From contig JAVBKV010000041.1 of NCBI GenBank assembly GCA_031553885.1, forward strand, positions 9,930-73,929: a DNA stretch of 64,000 nucleotides, written 5' to 3'. The notes below the pieces were generated by a model. It did no database searches and had not been told where the DNA came from. It saw only the letters and a list, made by a program, of their open reading frames with translations. The translations under genes were made by a program, and so were the position numbers. The DNA comes from JAVBKV01 sp031553885. GTDB lineage: Bacteria; Bacteroidota; Bacteroidia; Bacteroidales; Azobacteroidaceae. This document shows, piece by piece, positions 56,884 through 64,000 of this stretch (position 1 is the first letter of the stretch; every line of letters begins with the position of its first letter).

Positions 56884-59319
56884 ATGAAAATAATGAAATT
56901 CGGCGGAACATCCGTAGGTTCCGTCAGTAGTATTTTAGAAGTAAAAAGAATAGTGGAATCGGTCGGGGAGCCGGTGATTGTCGTTGTTTCCGCCCTGGGT
57001 GGGATTACCGATAAGCTGATTTATACATCGCAGTTGGCTTCGCAAGGGGATTACACATACGAAAAGGAATACAACGAAATTGTCGGCCGGCATATCGAGA
57101 TGGTGGAAGGTGTAATTAACCATCCGACCCTGCGGAATGAAGTCCTGAAAGGGGTGGTCGGTCTGCTGGATGAATTGGGAAATATATTCAAGGGTGTTTT
57201 CCTGATCCGTGATCTTTCCCAGAAAACATCTGATATTATCGTTAGTTACGGGGAACGGCTTTCTTCGCTTATTGTCAGCCATGTAATCGAAGATGCCCGT
57301 TTTTTTGATTCCCGTACTTTTATCAAGACGGAGAAGCAGTTTCAGAAACACATTGTTAATTTTGAAACGACTAACCGCCTGATACAGGAGCAATTTTCCA
57401 CCTTGCCTCCCGTGGCTCTGGTTCCCGGTTTTATATCATCGAGTAAAGAAACCGGTGTCGTGACAAATCTAGGGCGTGGCGGGTCGGATTATACAGCTGC
57501 TATTCTGGCTTCGGCCCTGAATGCTTCGGTGCTTGAAATATGGACCGATGTAGACGGATTCATGACAGCTGATCCCAGGATAATCAGCTCGGCTTATGTG
57601 ATTGACAAGCTGAGTTATATCGAAGCCATGGAATTATCTAATTTTGGAGCCAAGGTGATTTATCCTCCTACGATTTTTCCGGCCTATCATAAAAATATTC
57701 CGATTCTTATCAAGAACACTTTCAACCCGGATGCTCCCGGTACCTTGATTACCAAAGAAAAAAGCAACGGTGGAAAGTCGATCAAAGGAATTTCATCGAT
57801 CGATGATACCTGTCTGATTACCGTTCAGGGATTGGGGATGGTAGGAGTAATCGGTGTCAATTACCGGATTTTCCGCGCTTTGGCAAAAAACGGAATCAGC
57901 GTGTTTATGGTATCTCAGGCTTCTTCCGAGAATACGACTTCTTTTGCAGTCCGTAATGCCGATGCGGATTTATCGGTAAAAGTGCTGCAGAATGAATTTT
58001 CATTGGAAATAGCTCAGGGTGAAATCAACGATATCAAGCCAGAGAAAGACCTGGCTACGGTAGCTATTGTCGGAGAAAATATGAAAAGGACACCGGGAAT
58101 AGCCGGTCGCCTGTTCGGTACGCTCGGACGAAGTGGCATCAGTGTAATTGCTTGTGCACAGGGAGCCTCGGAAACCAATATTTCTTTTGTTATCAAGAAA
58201 AAACACCTGAGAAAAGCCCTTAACTCCATCCACGATTCATTTTTCCTGTCGGAATACCAGGTATTGAATATTTTCCTTACCGGTATCGGAACGGTAGGAA
58301 AGAACCTGCTGGAACAGATCCGTATGCAACAACCCCAGTTGATAACTCAAAATGCATTGAAAATCAGGGTGGTGGGAATTGCAAATTCCAAACGGGCTGT
58401 TTTTGACCGTCAGGGAATCGATCTGGCCAATTACAGGGAAATCCTGAAGACAGAAGGAAAAGATTCTTCTCCGGAACTTCTGTACAAGGAGATCGAAGAA
58501 ATGAATATTTTTAATTCGGTGTTTGTGGATTGTACGGCCAGTGCGGCAATTGCAGGTTTGTATAAAGACCTGCTGTCACATAACGTTTCTGTGGTAACAG
58601 CCAATAAAATAGCCTCTTCTTCCGATTACAAAGATTATGCGGAGCTGAAGGCCATTTCCCGTAAATTTGGAATCAAGTATTTGTTTGAGACCAATGTGGG
58701 AGCGGGTTTGCCCATTATCAATACGATGAACGCCCTGATCAACAGCGGCGATAAAATATTGAAATTACAATCGGTACTTTCAGGGACCCTGAATTTTATA
58801 TTCAACACCATCAGTGCCGAAATTCCGTTGAGTAAAGCCATCAAAATGGCTCAGGAGGCGGGTTATTCCGAACCGGATCCACGGGTAGACCTGAGTGGAA
58901 CGGATGTGGTCCGTAAATTGGTTATCCTTTCCCGGGAAGCGGGTTATCCGATCGAACAAGCTGAAGTTAAGAAGAATTTGTTTATTCCGGATCGTTTTTT
59001 TAAGGGTTCTCTGGAGGATTTCTGGAAAACGATTCCCGAACTGGATGCCGAATTTGAAGCAAAGAGGAAGCAGTTGGAGTCGGAAGGTAAAAAATACCGC
59101 TTTGTGGCCCGGATGGACGAAGGCGCCTGTGAAGTCGGTTTGCAGGCCGTCGACAGAAGCCATCCTTTTTATGAGCTGGAAGGAAGCAACAATATCATTA
59201 TGATAAGTACTGAGCGGTATAATGAATATCCCATGATCATTAAAGGATATGGGGCAGGAGCCAGTGTAACGGCCGCAGGGGTGTTTGCCGATATTATCAG
59301 TATTGCGAATATCCGGTAA
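56884..59319 (+). CDS. thrA: bifunctional aspartokinase/homoserine dehydrogenase
   Basis: An 811-residue fusion. Aspartokinase part about 1-285 (IMKFGGTSVGSVSS, VVVSALGGITDKL, LGRGGSDYTAAILA, WTDVDGFMTADPR), tandem ACT domains about 305-450, then homoserine dehydrogenase about 460-811 (NIFLTGIGTVGKNLLEQI, VTANKIASSS, SGTLNFIFNTISAEIP, SEPDPRVDLSGTDVVRKLVIL). It catalyses the first and third steps of threonine/methionine synthesis from aspartate; the ACT domains imply feedback inhibition. No leader peptide rich in Thr or Ile codons was found upstream, only a palindromic repeat. Confidence 0.96.
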   Translation: MKIMKFGGTSVGSVSSILEVKRIVESVGEPVIVVVSALGGITDKLIYTSQLASQGDYTYEKEYNEIVGRHIEMVEGVINHPTLRNEVLKGVVGLLDELGNIFKGVFLIRDLSQKTSDIIVSYGERLSSLIVSHVIEDARFFDSRTFIKTEKQFQKHIVNFETTNRLIQEQFSTLPPVALVPGFISSSKETGVVTNLGRGGSDYTAAILASALNASVLEIWTDVDGFMTADPRIISSAYVIDKLSYIEAMELSNFGAKVIYPPTIFPAYHKNIPILIKNTFNPDAPGTLITKEKSNGGKSIKGISSIDDTCLITVQGLGMVGVIGVNYRIFRALAKNGISVFMVSQASSENTTSFAVRNADADLSVKVLQNEFSLEIAQGEINDIKPEKDLATVAIVGENMKRTPGIAGRLFGTLGRSGISVIACAQGASETNISFVIKKKHLRKALNSIHDSFFLSEYQVLNIFLTGIGTVGKNLLEQIRMQQPQLITQNALKIRVVGIANSKRAVFDRQGIDLANYREILKTEGKDSSPELLYKEIEEMNIFNSVFVDCTASAAIAGLYKDLLSHNVSVVTANKIASSSDYKDYAELKAISRKFGIKYLFETNVGAGLPIINTMNALINSGDKILKLQSVLSGTLNFIFNTISAEIPLSKAIKMAQEAGYSEPDPRVDLSGTDVVRKLVILSREAGYPIEQAEVKKNLFIPDRFFKGSLEDFWKTIPELDAEFEAKRKQLESEGKKYRFVARMDEGACEVGLQAVDRSHPFYELEGSNNIIMISTERYNEYPMIIKGYGAGASVTAAGVFADIISIANIR

Positions 59320-59342
59320 TTTTGAAAATGAAAATAATCGAG

Positions 59343-59350
59343 TACCTTTG
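59343..59350 (+). promoter_or_regulatory. -7 box for the sigma-54 activator operon
   Basis: TACCTTTG, 26 bases before the ATG at 59377. Confidence 0.6.
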
Positions 59351-59376
59351 TCTTTAAATGGAATAGTTGAGGTTTT

Positions 59377-60612
59377 ATGGCGAAAATAGATGTTCAGCAA
59401 ATCAAGCAACGCTTTGGAATAATAGGTAACAGTCCCCTGCTCGACAGGGAGATTGAAAAAGCATTGCTGATCGCTCCTACAGACCTGACTGTGCTTATCA
59501 TCGGAGAGAGCGGGGTCGGGAAGGAGGTCTTTCCACAGATGATTCACCAGAATAGTGTCCGTAAGCATGGACAATATATAGCGGTAAACTGTGGCGCCAT
59601 TCCGGAAGGTACTATTGATTCCGAACTTTTCGGTCATGAAAAAGGATCCTTTACCGGAGCTTTATCTGAGCGGAAGGGCTATTTCGAGGTGGCCGACGGA
59701 GGAACTATTTTTCTGGATGAAGTCGGTGAACTGCCTATGGCTACCCAGGCGCGACTACTGCGTGTATTGGAATACGGCGAGTTTTTGAAAGTGGGTTCTT
59801 CCAAAGTTCAGAAAACAGACGTGCGGATTGTGGCTGCTACCAATGTGGATCTGATCAAAGCCATTCGTAACGGTAAATTCAGGGAGGATTTGTATTATCG
59901 TCTGAACACGGTTCCAATCCAGATTCCGCCGTTGAGAGAACGGAAAGAAGATACCTTGCTGTTGTTCCGGAAATTTGCTTCCGATTTTGCCGAAAAATAC
60001 CGGATGCCGGCTGTCTACCTGGCTGATGATGCTAAAAGTGTATTGCTTAACTACCGCTGGCCGGGCAATATCCGTGAGTTGAAAAATATAACCGAACGGA
60101 TGTCTATCATCGAACAGAACCGGGAGATCTCAGCCCAGACGCTTAAAAGTTACCTGACCAATCCGGATATAGAACGGCTACCGGCATTGTTTCATTCGGA
60201 TGCCGAACAAAAAACATTCGGAAGTGAAAGGGAAATTTTATACCAGGTGCTCTTCGATATGAAAAAGGATGTCAATGAATTGAAGAAGCTGGTTCATGAT
60301 ATCATGTCGGGAAACTTATCTGTTCCGGCAGAAACAACTCCGGTTTACCCGGTTGTAAAATCTCCGGAAATTTCAGTTATTCAACATCCGGTAAAAACGG
60401 ATAGCTGTGATCTTGACTCTGACGAAAAAGAGGAACCGGTTCCTTATGCTGATGAATATGAAGATGAAACCCTGTCATTGGAAGAAGTTGAAAAAGAAAT
60501 GATACGGAAAGCCCTGGAACGTCATAACGGCAAGCGGAGAGGAGCAGCCCAGGACCTGAAAATTTCGGAGAGGACTTTGTACCGAAAAATCAAGGAATAC
60601 CAGTTGGAGTAG
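59377..60612 (+). CDS. sigma-54-interacting transcriptional activator (Fis-type HTH)
   Basis: A 411-residue activator without a receiver domain. AAA+ core about 10-245: Walker A GESGVGKE, the GSFTGA sigma-54 loop (GHEKGSFTGALSERKG), Walker B GGTIFLDEVGEL and FREDLYYRLNTVPI. An acidic linker (about 340-370) leads to a Fis helix-turn-helix (HNGKRRGAAQDLKISERTLYRKIKEY). Without a sensory domain it is probably controlled by expression or by a partner. In Bacteroidetes it commonly precedes lptE and secG as here, so it may link envelope genes to sigma-54. Confidence 0.92.
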   Translation: MAKIDVQQIKQRFGIIGNSPLLDREIEKALLIAPTDLTVLIIGESGVGKEVFPQMIHQNSVRKHGQYIAVNCGAIPEGTIDSELFGHEKGSFTGALSERKGYFEVADGGTIFLDEVGELPMATQARLLRVLEYGEFLKVGSSKVQKTDVRIVAATNVDLIKAIRNGKFREDLYYRLNTVPIQIPPLRERKEDTLLLFRKFASDFAEKYRMPAVYLADDAKSVLLNYRWPGNIRELKNITERMSIIEQNREISAQTLKSYLTNPDIERLPALFHSDAEQKTFGSEREILYQVLFDMKKDVNELKKLVHDIMSGNLSVPAETTPVYPVVKSPEISVIQHPVKTDSCDLDSDEKEEPVPYADEYEDETLSLEEVEKEMIRKALERHNGKRRGAAQDLKISERTLYRKIKEYQLE

Positions 60613-60619
60613 ATGAGGA

Positions 60620-60777
60620 ATGAAAAAAAATCGTATTACTATATGTCCGCGGAGTGGGCAAATATATGTAACCACGGTAAGCCCGTGGAAGATGAAAAAA
60701 TGAAAAAAAATCGTATTACTATATGTCCGCGGAGTGGGCAAATATATGTAACCACGGGTGTAAGCCCGTGGATGATG
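60620..60777 (+). repeat. tandem duplication carrying two family A repeats
   Basis: Two about 80-base units (60620-60699 and 60700-60777) are almost identical; each starts ATGAAAAAAAATCG and includes a family A element (copy 3 at 60644-60688, copy 4 at 60724-60771). The second copy has three extra bases (GGG TGT versus GGT) in the second hairpin. Confidence 0.85.
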
Positions 60778-61281
60778 AAGGTAATGAAGTGGGGGGCGCT
60801 TGGTGTGTTGCTGCTCGTGTGGTCCTGTTCGGTTTCTTACAAGCTGGATGGGGCTTCTATTAACTATGACCTGGTAAAGACTATTCAGATCCGGGATTTC
60901 CCTAATCGTGCTCCTTTGGTGTATCCTCCTTTGTCCCAGGTTTTTGATCGTGCCCTTAGGGATCGTTATATCGAACAGACCCGGTTGAAAGCAGTTTCCA
61001 ATAATGCGGATATCAATCTTGAAGGTGAAATTACGGGATATGACATTTCCAATACAGCCATCACAGCGGATGCCTATGCTTCGAAGACGAGGCTGACTAT
61101 CACCGTAAAAGTTCGTTATATCAATAATAAGAACCCCAAAGAAAATGTGGACCAGTCATTTTCTGCATTTCAGGAATACGACAGTACAAAATCACTGGAT
61201 GAGGTTCAGGACCAGTTGATTAAACTAATTACGACAGACCTGGTGGATATGATTTTCAATGCAACAGTGGCTAACTGGTAA
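60772..61281 (+). CDS. lptE: LPS-assembly lipoprotein LptE
   Basis: From the ATG at 60772 the product is 169 residues with a lipoprotein signal (MMKVMKWGALGVLLLVWSC). The mature part has the LptE pattern: VSYKLDGASINYDLVKTIQI, LSQVFDRALRDRYIEQTRLKAV, INLEGEITGYDISN and LTITVKVRYINNK. LptE plugs the LptD channel that delivers LPS to the outer leaflet. An open frame from 60613 would add 53 residues, but these come from two tandem palindromic repeats in different phases, so I reject it as the native start. The TPR-like gene begins on the last base of the lptE stop. Confidence 0.85.
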   Translation: MMKVMKWGALGVLLLVWSCSVSYKLDGASINYDLVKTIQIRDFPNRAPLVYPPLSQVFDRALRDRYIEQTRLKAVSNNADINLEGEITGYDISNTAITADAYASKTRLTITVKVRYINNKNPKENVDQSFSAFQEYDSTKSLDEVQDQLIKLITTDLVDMIFNATVANW

Positions 61282-62033
61282 TGAGGGCGGAGGAAATTAT
61301 ATCATTGTTATCCGACCCTGCATCTCCGGATCCGCAGGTATTGATGCACCTGGAAAACCTGGTAAAAGAATATCCTTTTTTTCAGACCGCTCATTTATTG
61401 TATACGCTGAGCCTGCATGCCTGTAAAGATACGCGCTTTCAGCCTGCATTGAAGAGGACGGCCTGTTATGCCGGCGATCGGAAAAAGCTTTTCTGGAAAA
61501 TCGAAGGCGGATTTTTTTCTTCTTTCCCGATCGAACGACTGGAAGAAACGGATGAGCCTGAAGCCGATTCACCTTTTGATCTGATCGATTTTTTCCTGAC
61601 GGAAAAAAATGCACAGTTTCAGCAACAGGTCTCCACTTCCAGCGGATTGACTGGTAACGACGAGGTTTCTTCGGATTACATGTCTTTTTTACTTTCCGAG
61701 GAATCCCGGAAACAAGAGGTGGAAATAATACCTTTGCAGCACCAGGAAACGATCGATAAGTTCCTGGAAGAAGATAAACGGGCACCCATCCGGTTCGAAT
61801 GGAAAGATACGGAACCCGGAAAAGAATCGCTTCCGCCTGACTGGGAGGCGGTTGAAACCGAAAGTTTTTTTTCTGAGACATTAGCTAAAATATACCTGAA
61901 GCAGAAAAAATATGAGCGGGCATTGGAAATAATTCGAAAATTAAACTTGGTATATCCGGAAAAAAACATTTACTTTGCAGACCAAATTCGATTTTTGGAA
62001 AAATTGATTACTAACACAAAAAAAACAGAATAA
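61281..62033 (+). CDS. TPR-like protein of unknown function between lptE and secG
   Basis: A 250-residue cytoplasmic protein without a signal peptide. Its N-terminal helical segment (EEIISLLSDPASPDPQVLMHLENLVKEYPFFQTAHLLYTL) is typical of a conserved Bacteroidetes family, the centre is acidic and probably disordered, and the C-terminus carries one TPR (TLAKIYLKQKKYERALEIIRKLNLVYPEK). It overlaps lptE by one base and lies 3 bases before secG, an order seen in many Bacteroidetes. Its role is not established; a link to export is suggested by position only. Confidence 0.75.
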   Translation: MRAEEIISLLSDPASPDPQVLMHLENLVKEYPFFQTAHLLYTLSLHACKDTRFQPALKRTACYAGDRKKLFWKIEGGFFSSFPIERLEETDEPEADSPFDLIDFFLTEKNAQFQQQVSTSSGLTGNDEVSSDYMSFLLSEESRKQEVEIIPLQHQETIDKFLEEDKRAPIRFEWKDTEPGKESLPPDWEAVETESFFSETLAKIYLKQKKYERALEIIRKLNLVYPEKNIYFADQIRFLEKLITNTKKTE

Positions 62034-62036
62034 AAA

Positions 62037-62429
62037 ATGTACGTATTTATTTCAGTATTAATTGTAATTGTCGCCATTCTTTTAGTACTTATTGTTCTGA
62101 TTCAGAACTCTAAAGGAGGCGGATTGGCTTCCGGTTTCTCTTCTTCCAATCAGGTGATGGGTGTTCGTAAAACTACGGACTTCCTGGAAAAGGCTACCTG
62201 GTACCTGGCCGGAACAATGGTTGTATTGTGTATTGGAGCATCTATCTTTTTGCCCCGTCACACAAAATCTAACGATTCTGAAATTAAGGATGCTATTCAA
62301 AATGCAGTTCCGGCTGTCGATCCGAACGCAGTAGCTCCTTTTGGAACAGCTGTTCCTTCGGAAGAACAATCTACAGAGCAACAACCTGCTCAAGAACAAT
62401 CGACACCCGAACAGAAACCAGCGGAATAA
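62037..62429 (+). CDS. secG: preprotein translocase subunit SecG
   Basis: A 130-residue SecG: two membrane helices (about 3-23 and 57-77) around the conserved loop IQNSKGGGLASGFSSSNQVMGVRKTTDFLEKATW. The Glu/Gln/Pro-rich C-terminal tail (about 95-130) is longer than in enterobacteria but common in Bacteroidetes. SecG assists SecYE/SecA translocation across the inner membrane. It ends the sigma-54 activator-lptE-TPR-secG run; a strong terminator follows. Confidence 0.95.
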   Translation: MYVFISVLIVIVAILLVLIVLIQNSKGGGLASGFSSSNQVMGVRKTTDFLEKATWYLAGTMVVLCIGASIFLPRHTKSNDSEIKDAIQNAVPAVDPNAVAPFGTAVPSEEQSTEQQPAQEQSTPEQKPAE

Positions 62430-62462
62430 CCGATATTCTGATCAAATAAGAATAAAAAACGG

Positions 62463-62500
62463 GACTGTCTCAAAAAATAACATTTTGAGACAGTCTTTGT
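62463..62500 (+). terminator. terminator after secG
   Basis: GACTGTCTCAAAA/TTTTGAGACAGTC, a perfect 13-base stem with a 7-base loop, followed by TTTGTTTT. Confidence 0.9.
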
Positions 62501-62552
62501 TTTAAAAGGATAAATTCTTGCTGAATGTTGGATTGAATTAAATATAAAATTC

Positions 62553-62560
62553 TATTTTTG
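62553..62560 (+). promoter_or_regulatory. -7 box of the hexokinase gene
   Basis: TATTTTTG, 43 bases before the ATG at 62604, in AT-rich DNA. Confidence 0.55.
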
Positions 62561-62603
62561 TAAACTCGATTAAAAATCATCTATTTATTATAATAAGAAT
62601 ACC

Positions 62604-63788
62604 ATGAAAGAAAACATTTTTGAATTAACTAATGAAGAATTGAAAGCGATTGCAACGAGTCTTCAGTTGAAAATCGAAGAAGGTCTGAAAAAAGACGGAC
62701 AGGAAATTTTAGACCTGCCTACTCACATTAATCCGAAAGAAGACATTCCTGATGGAAAGGTACTGGCGCTAGACTGGGGTGGAACAAACTTCCGGGCGGC
62801 TATTGTCGAATTCAAAGGAAAGGAAGCTTCTGTCATAGAAAGCAAAAACATAAAGTTATCATCCAAGGAAACTACCGGTTTTAATCAGAGCAAGTTGTTC
62901 GGAGCAATGGCCGGTCTGATCAGCCAGCTTAAAAATTTAGATAAAACCGTGACCCAAATCGGTTATTGTTTCTCTTATCCGGCGAAACCGGAACTCGACG
63001 GAGATGCCACTCTTCTTCGTTGGACCAAAGGAATCGATATCCCCGATATGATCGGACAACCGATAGGAAAAAACCTGGTGGAGTTTTTGAATAACTACAA
63101 AGGAATTGAAGCTAATTTCAAGGAAGTGAAGGTGATAAACGATACGGTTGCCTGTCTGTTTGCCGGTTTGACACGCATTGTTTCCGGTACGGGTTATATC
63201 GGTTTGATCGTGGGTACGGGTACTAACATGGCTGCCTTGATGCACCTGGATAAAATTGAGAAATTAGGTAACAAAACTACCGGATTAATCCCAGTAAACC
63301 TGGAATCAGGTAATTTTTGTCCTCCTTACCTGACTACTATCGACCGTCTGGTAGACGCCATATCCAACAACAAAGGAAGCCAACGCTTTGAAAAAGCCAT
63401 TTCCGGAGGTTATCTGGGTGAAATTTTCAAAACCGTATTTTCCTGCCATAAAATCAAGTATGATTTTGATGCCCGTGATCTGACAACGATTATCAATCAT
63501 CCGGATGAAAGCCCGGAAGAATACGTCAGCGTGGCCCGCTGGATTTATGTGAGATCCGCCCATCTGGTAGCAGCTTCCATCATTGGTTTAGCTCAGGTGC
63601 TGGTTGCTCATGATCCTACTGTTAAAAATATATTGTTGACTGCAGACGGAAGCCTTTACTGGAGTGATGACTACAATGAACTGGTAGCTGCAAAAATGAA
63701 AGAATTAATGCCGGAAGTGAAAATTACTATTGGTAAGGAAATGGCAGAACCCAACCTCATCGGGTCGGCTATTGCGGCGCTCTCTTGA
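62604..63788 (+). CDS. hexokinase (eukaryotic-type family)
   Basis: A 394-residue sugar kinase of the hexokinase_1/2 family rather than the ROK or Glk families. Phosphate 1 motif GKVLALDWGGTNFRAAIVE, sugar-binding GYCFSYPAKPELDGDATLLRWTKGIDIP, catalytic VKVINDTVACLFAG with the base Asp, adenosine-binding IGLIVGTGTNMA and a C-terminal NLIGSAIAALS. It phosphorylates hexoses for glycolysis in the cytoplasm. Such eukaryote-like hexokinases are characteristic of Bacteroidetes. It is monocistronic, with an inverted repeat directly after the stop. Confidence 0.92.
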   Translation: MKENIFELTNEELKAIATSLQLKIEEGLKKDGQEILDLPTHINPKEDIPDGKVLALDWGGTNFRAAIVEFKGKEASVIESKNIKLSSKETTGFNQSKLFGAMAGLISQLKNLDKTVTQIGYCFSYPAKPELDGDATLLRWTKGIDIPDMIGQPIGKNLVEFLNNYKGIEANFKEVKVINDTVACLFAGLTRIVSGTGYIGLIVGTGTNMAALMHLDKIEKLGNKTTGLIPVNLESGNFCPPYLTTIDRLVDAISNNKGSQRFEKAISGGYLGEIFKTVFSCHKIKYDFDARDLTTIINHPDESPEEYVSVARWIYVRSAHLVAASIIGLAQVLVAHDPTVKNILLTADGSLYWSDDYNELVAAKMKELMPEVKITIGKEMAEPNLIGSAIAALS

Positions 63789-63789
63789 T

Positions 63790-63860
63790 AGAACTAAAAA
63801 CTAAGAACTAAGAGTTATTCTTTGTGCGAAGCCCAACTCTTAGTTCTTAGTTTTTAGTTC
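63790..63860. repeat. long inverted heptad repeat after hexokinase
   Basis: GAACTAAAAACTAAGAACTA... and its near-complete reverse complement flank an 18-base loop (ATTCTTTGTGCGAAGCCC), giving a stem of about 25 bases. It belongs to the family C CTAAGAA/TTAAGAA type and probably helps end hexokinase transcription. Confidence 0.8.
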
Positions 63861-63892
63861 TTAGGCTCATTCGCTCAATAAAAAAAACAATC

Positions 63893-63926
63893 CCAACCGA
63901 TTCATTATGAATTAGTTGGAATTTTT
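63893..63926 (+). terminator. terminator near the right edge
   Basis: CCAACCGATTCAT/ATGAATTAGTTGG around a single T (one mismatch and one G-T pair), followed by AATTTTTC. Confidence 0.65.
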
Positions 63927-63928
63927 CG

Positions 63929-64000
63929 TATCTTTGTTTGTCCCCCGATAATAGGGTTTCGAGGCCAAAAACGGGGAAATCACGCTAAAAAATACAGCAT
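63929..64000 (+). promoter_or_regulatory. -7 box and leader of a gene beyond the window
   Basis: TATCTTTG at 63929-63936 is followed by a leader with a CCCC...GGGG hairpin potential (CCCCCGATAATAGGG and CCAAAAACGGGG). The gene it serves is not in view. Confidence 0.4.

Noticed and set aside
60613..60771. N-terminal 53-residue extension of LptE
   Set aside because: It is encoded by two tandem palindromic repeats read in different phases; the normal lipoprotein signal begins at 60772.

Overview
The window comes from a member of the Bacteroidota, most likely order Bacteroidales. Promoters follow the Bacteroides pattern: dozens of genes have a TAnnTTTG -7 box, several with TTTG about 19-20 bases upstream. 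Start codons lack strong Shine-Dalgarno sequences. Gene content agrees: TonB-dependent outer-membrane proteins, a type IX secretion (T9SS) tail on an alpha-L-fucosidase, DUF3467, a eukaryotic-type hexokinase, a GH13 branching enzyme of eukaryotic type, and a two-domain HisB. I saw no rRNA, tRNA, CRISPR array, intact transposase or prophage. The window is mostly core chromosome carrying many small repeats.

Layout. 1-4331 (minus): a glycogen branching enzyme cut by the window edge, a YhcH-family protein, a GH130 glycosidase and a TolB-like protein. 4453-10807 (plus): a cation/proton antiporter, then an apparent operon of a tetraheme NapC/NrfH cytochrome fused to a formylglycine-generating-enzyme-like domain, a Tat-exported Gfo/Idh/MocA oxidoreductase and a Tat-exported TIM-barrel isomerase. 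10892-16422 (plus): a TonB-dependent receptor with a partner lipoprotein, and a LytS/LytTR two-component pair. 16423-19364 (minus): GH5 glycosidase, holA, AMP nucleosidase. 19819-20274 (plus): a stand-alone HsdR_N protein. 20284-27094 (minus): a SPOR lipoprotein and the histidine operon hisG-hisD-(peptidase remnant)-(GNAT)-hisC-mazE-mazF-hisB-(lipoprotein), preceded by a leader peptide with five His codons and an attenuator. 27110-36222 (minus): a MacAB/TolC-type export operon ending in its own NtrY/NtrC-type pair and preceded by a sigma-54 promoter-like sequence. 36311-38713 (minus): lipB-mtgA-rsmE and a small lipoprotein. 38844-46755: an acyl-CoA synthetase (minus) divergent from mtaB-acyltransferase-glycosyltransferase-uvrA (plus). 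46757-51335 (minus): an outer-membrane receptor-like protein and serS. 51586-55567 (plus): T9SS fucosidase, an outer-membrane barrel and a lipoprotein. 55639-56242 (minus): rpmA and rplU. 56508-63788 (plus): DUF3467, thrA, a sigma-54 activator, lptE, a TPR-like protein, secG and hexokinase.

The most notable points are the his attenuator with an autonomous mazEF cassette (and a perfect palindromic operator) inside the same operon; the cytochrome-FGE fusion next to two Tat substrates, which suggests a periplasmic sugar-redox module; the sigma-54 promoter wired to the export operon's own activator; and several families of short palindromic repeats. Two of these families lie at, and are partly translated into, the 5' ends of genes for exported proteins.
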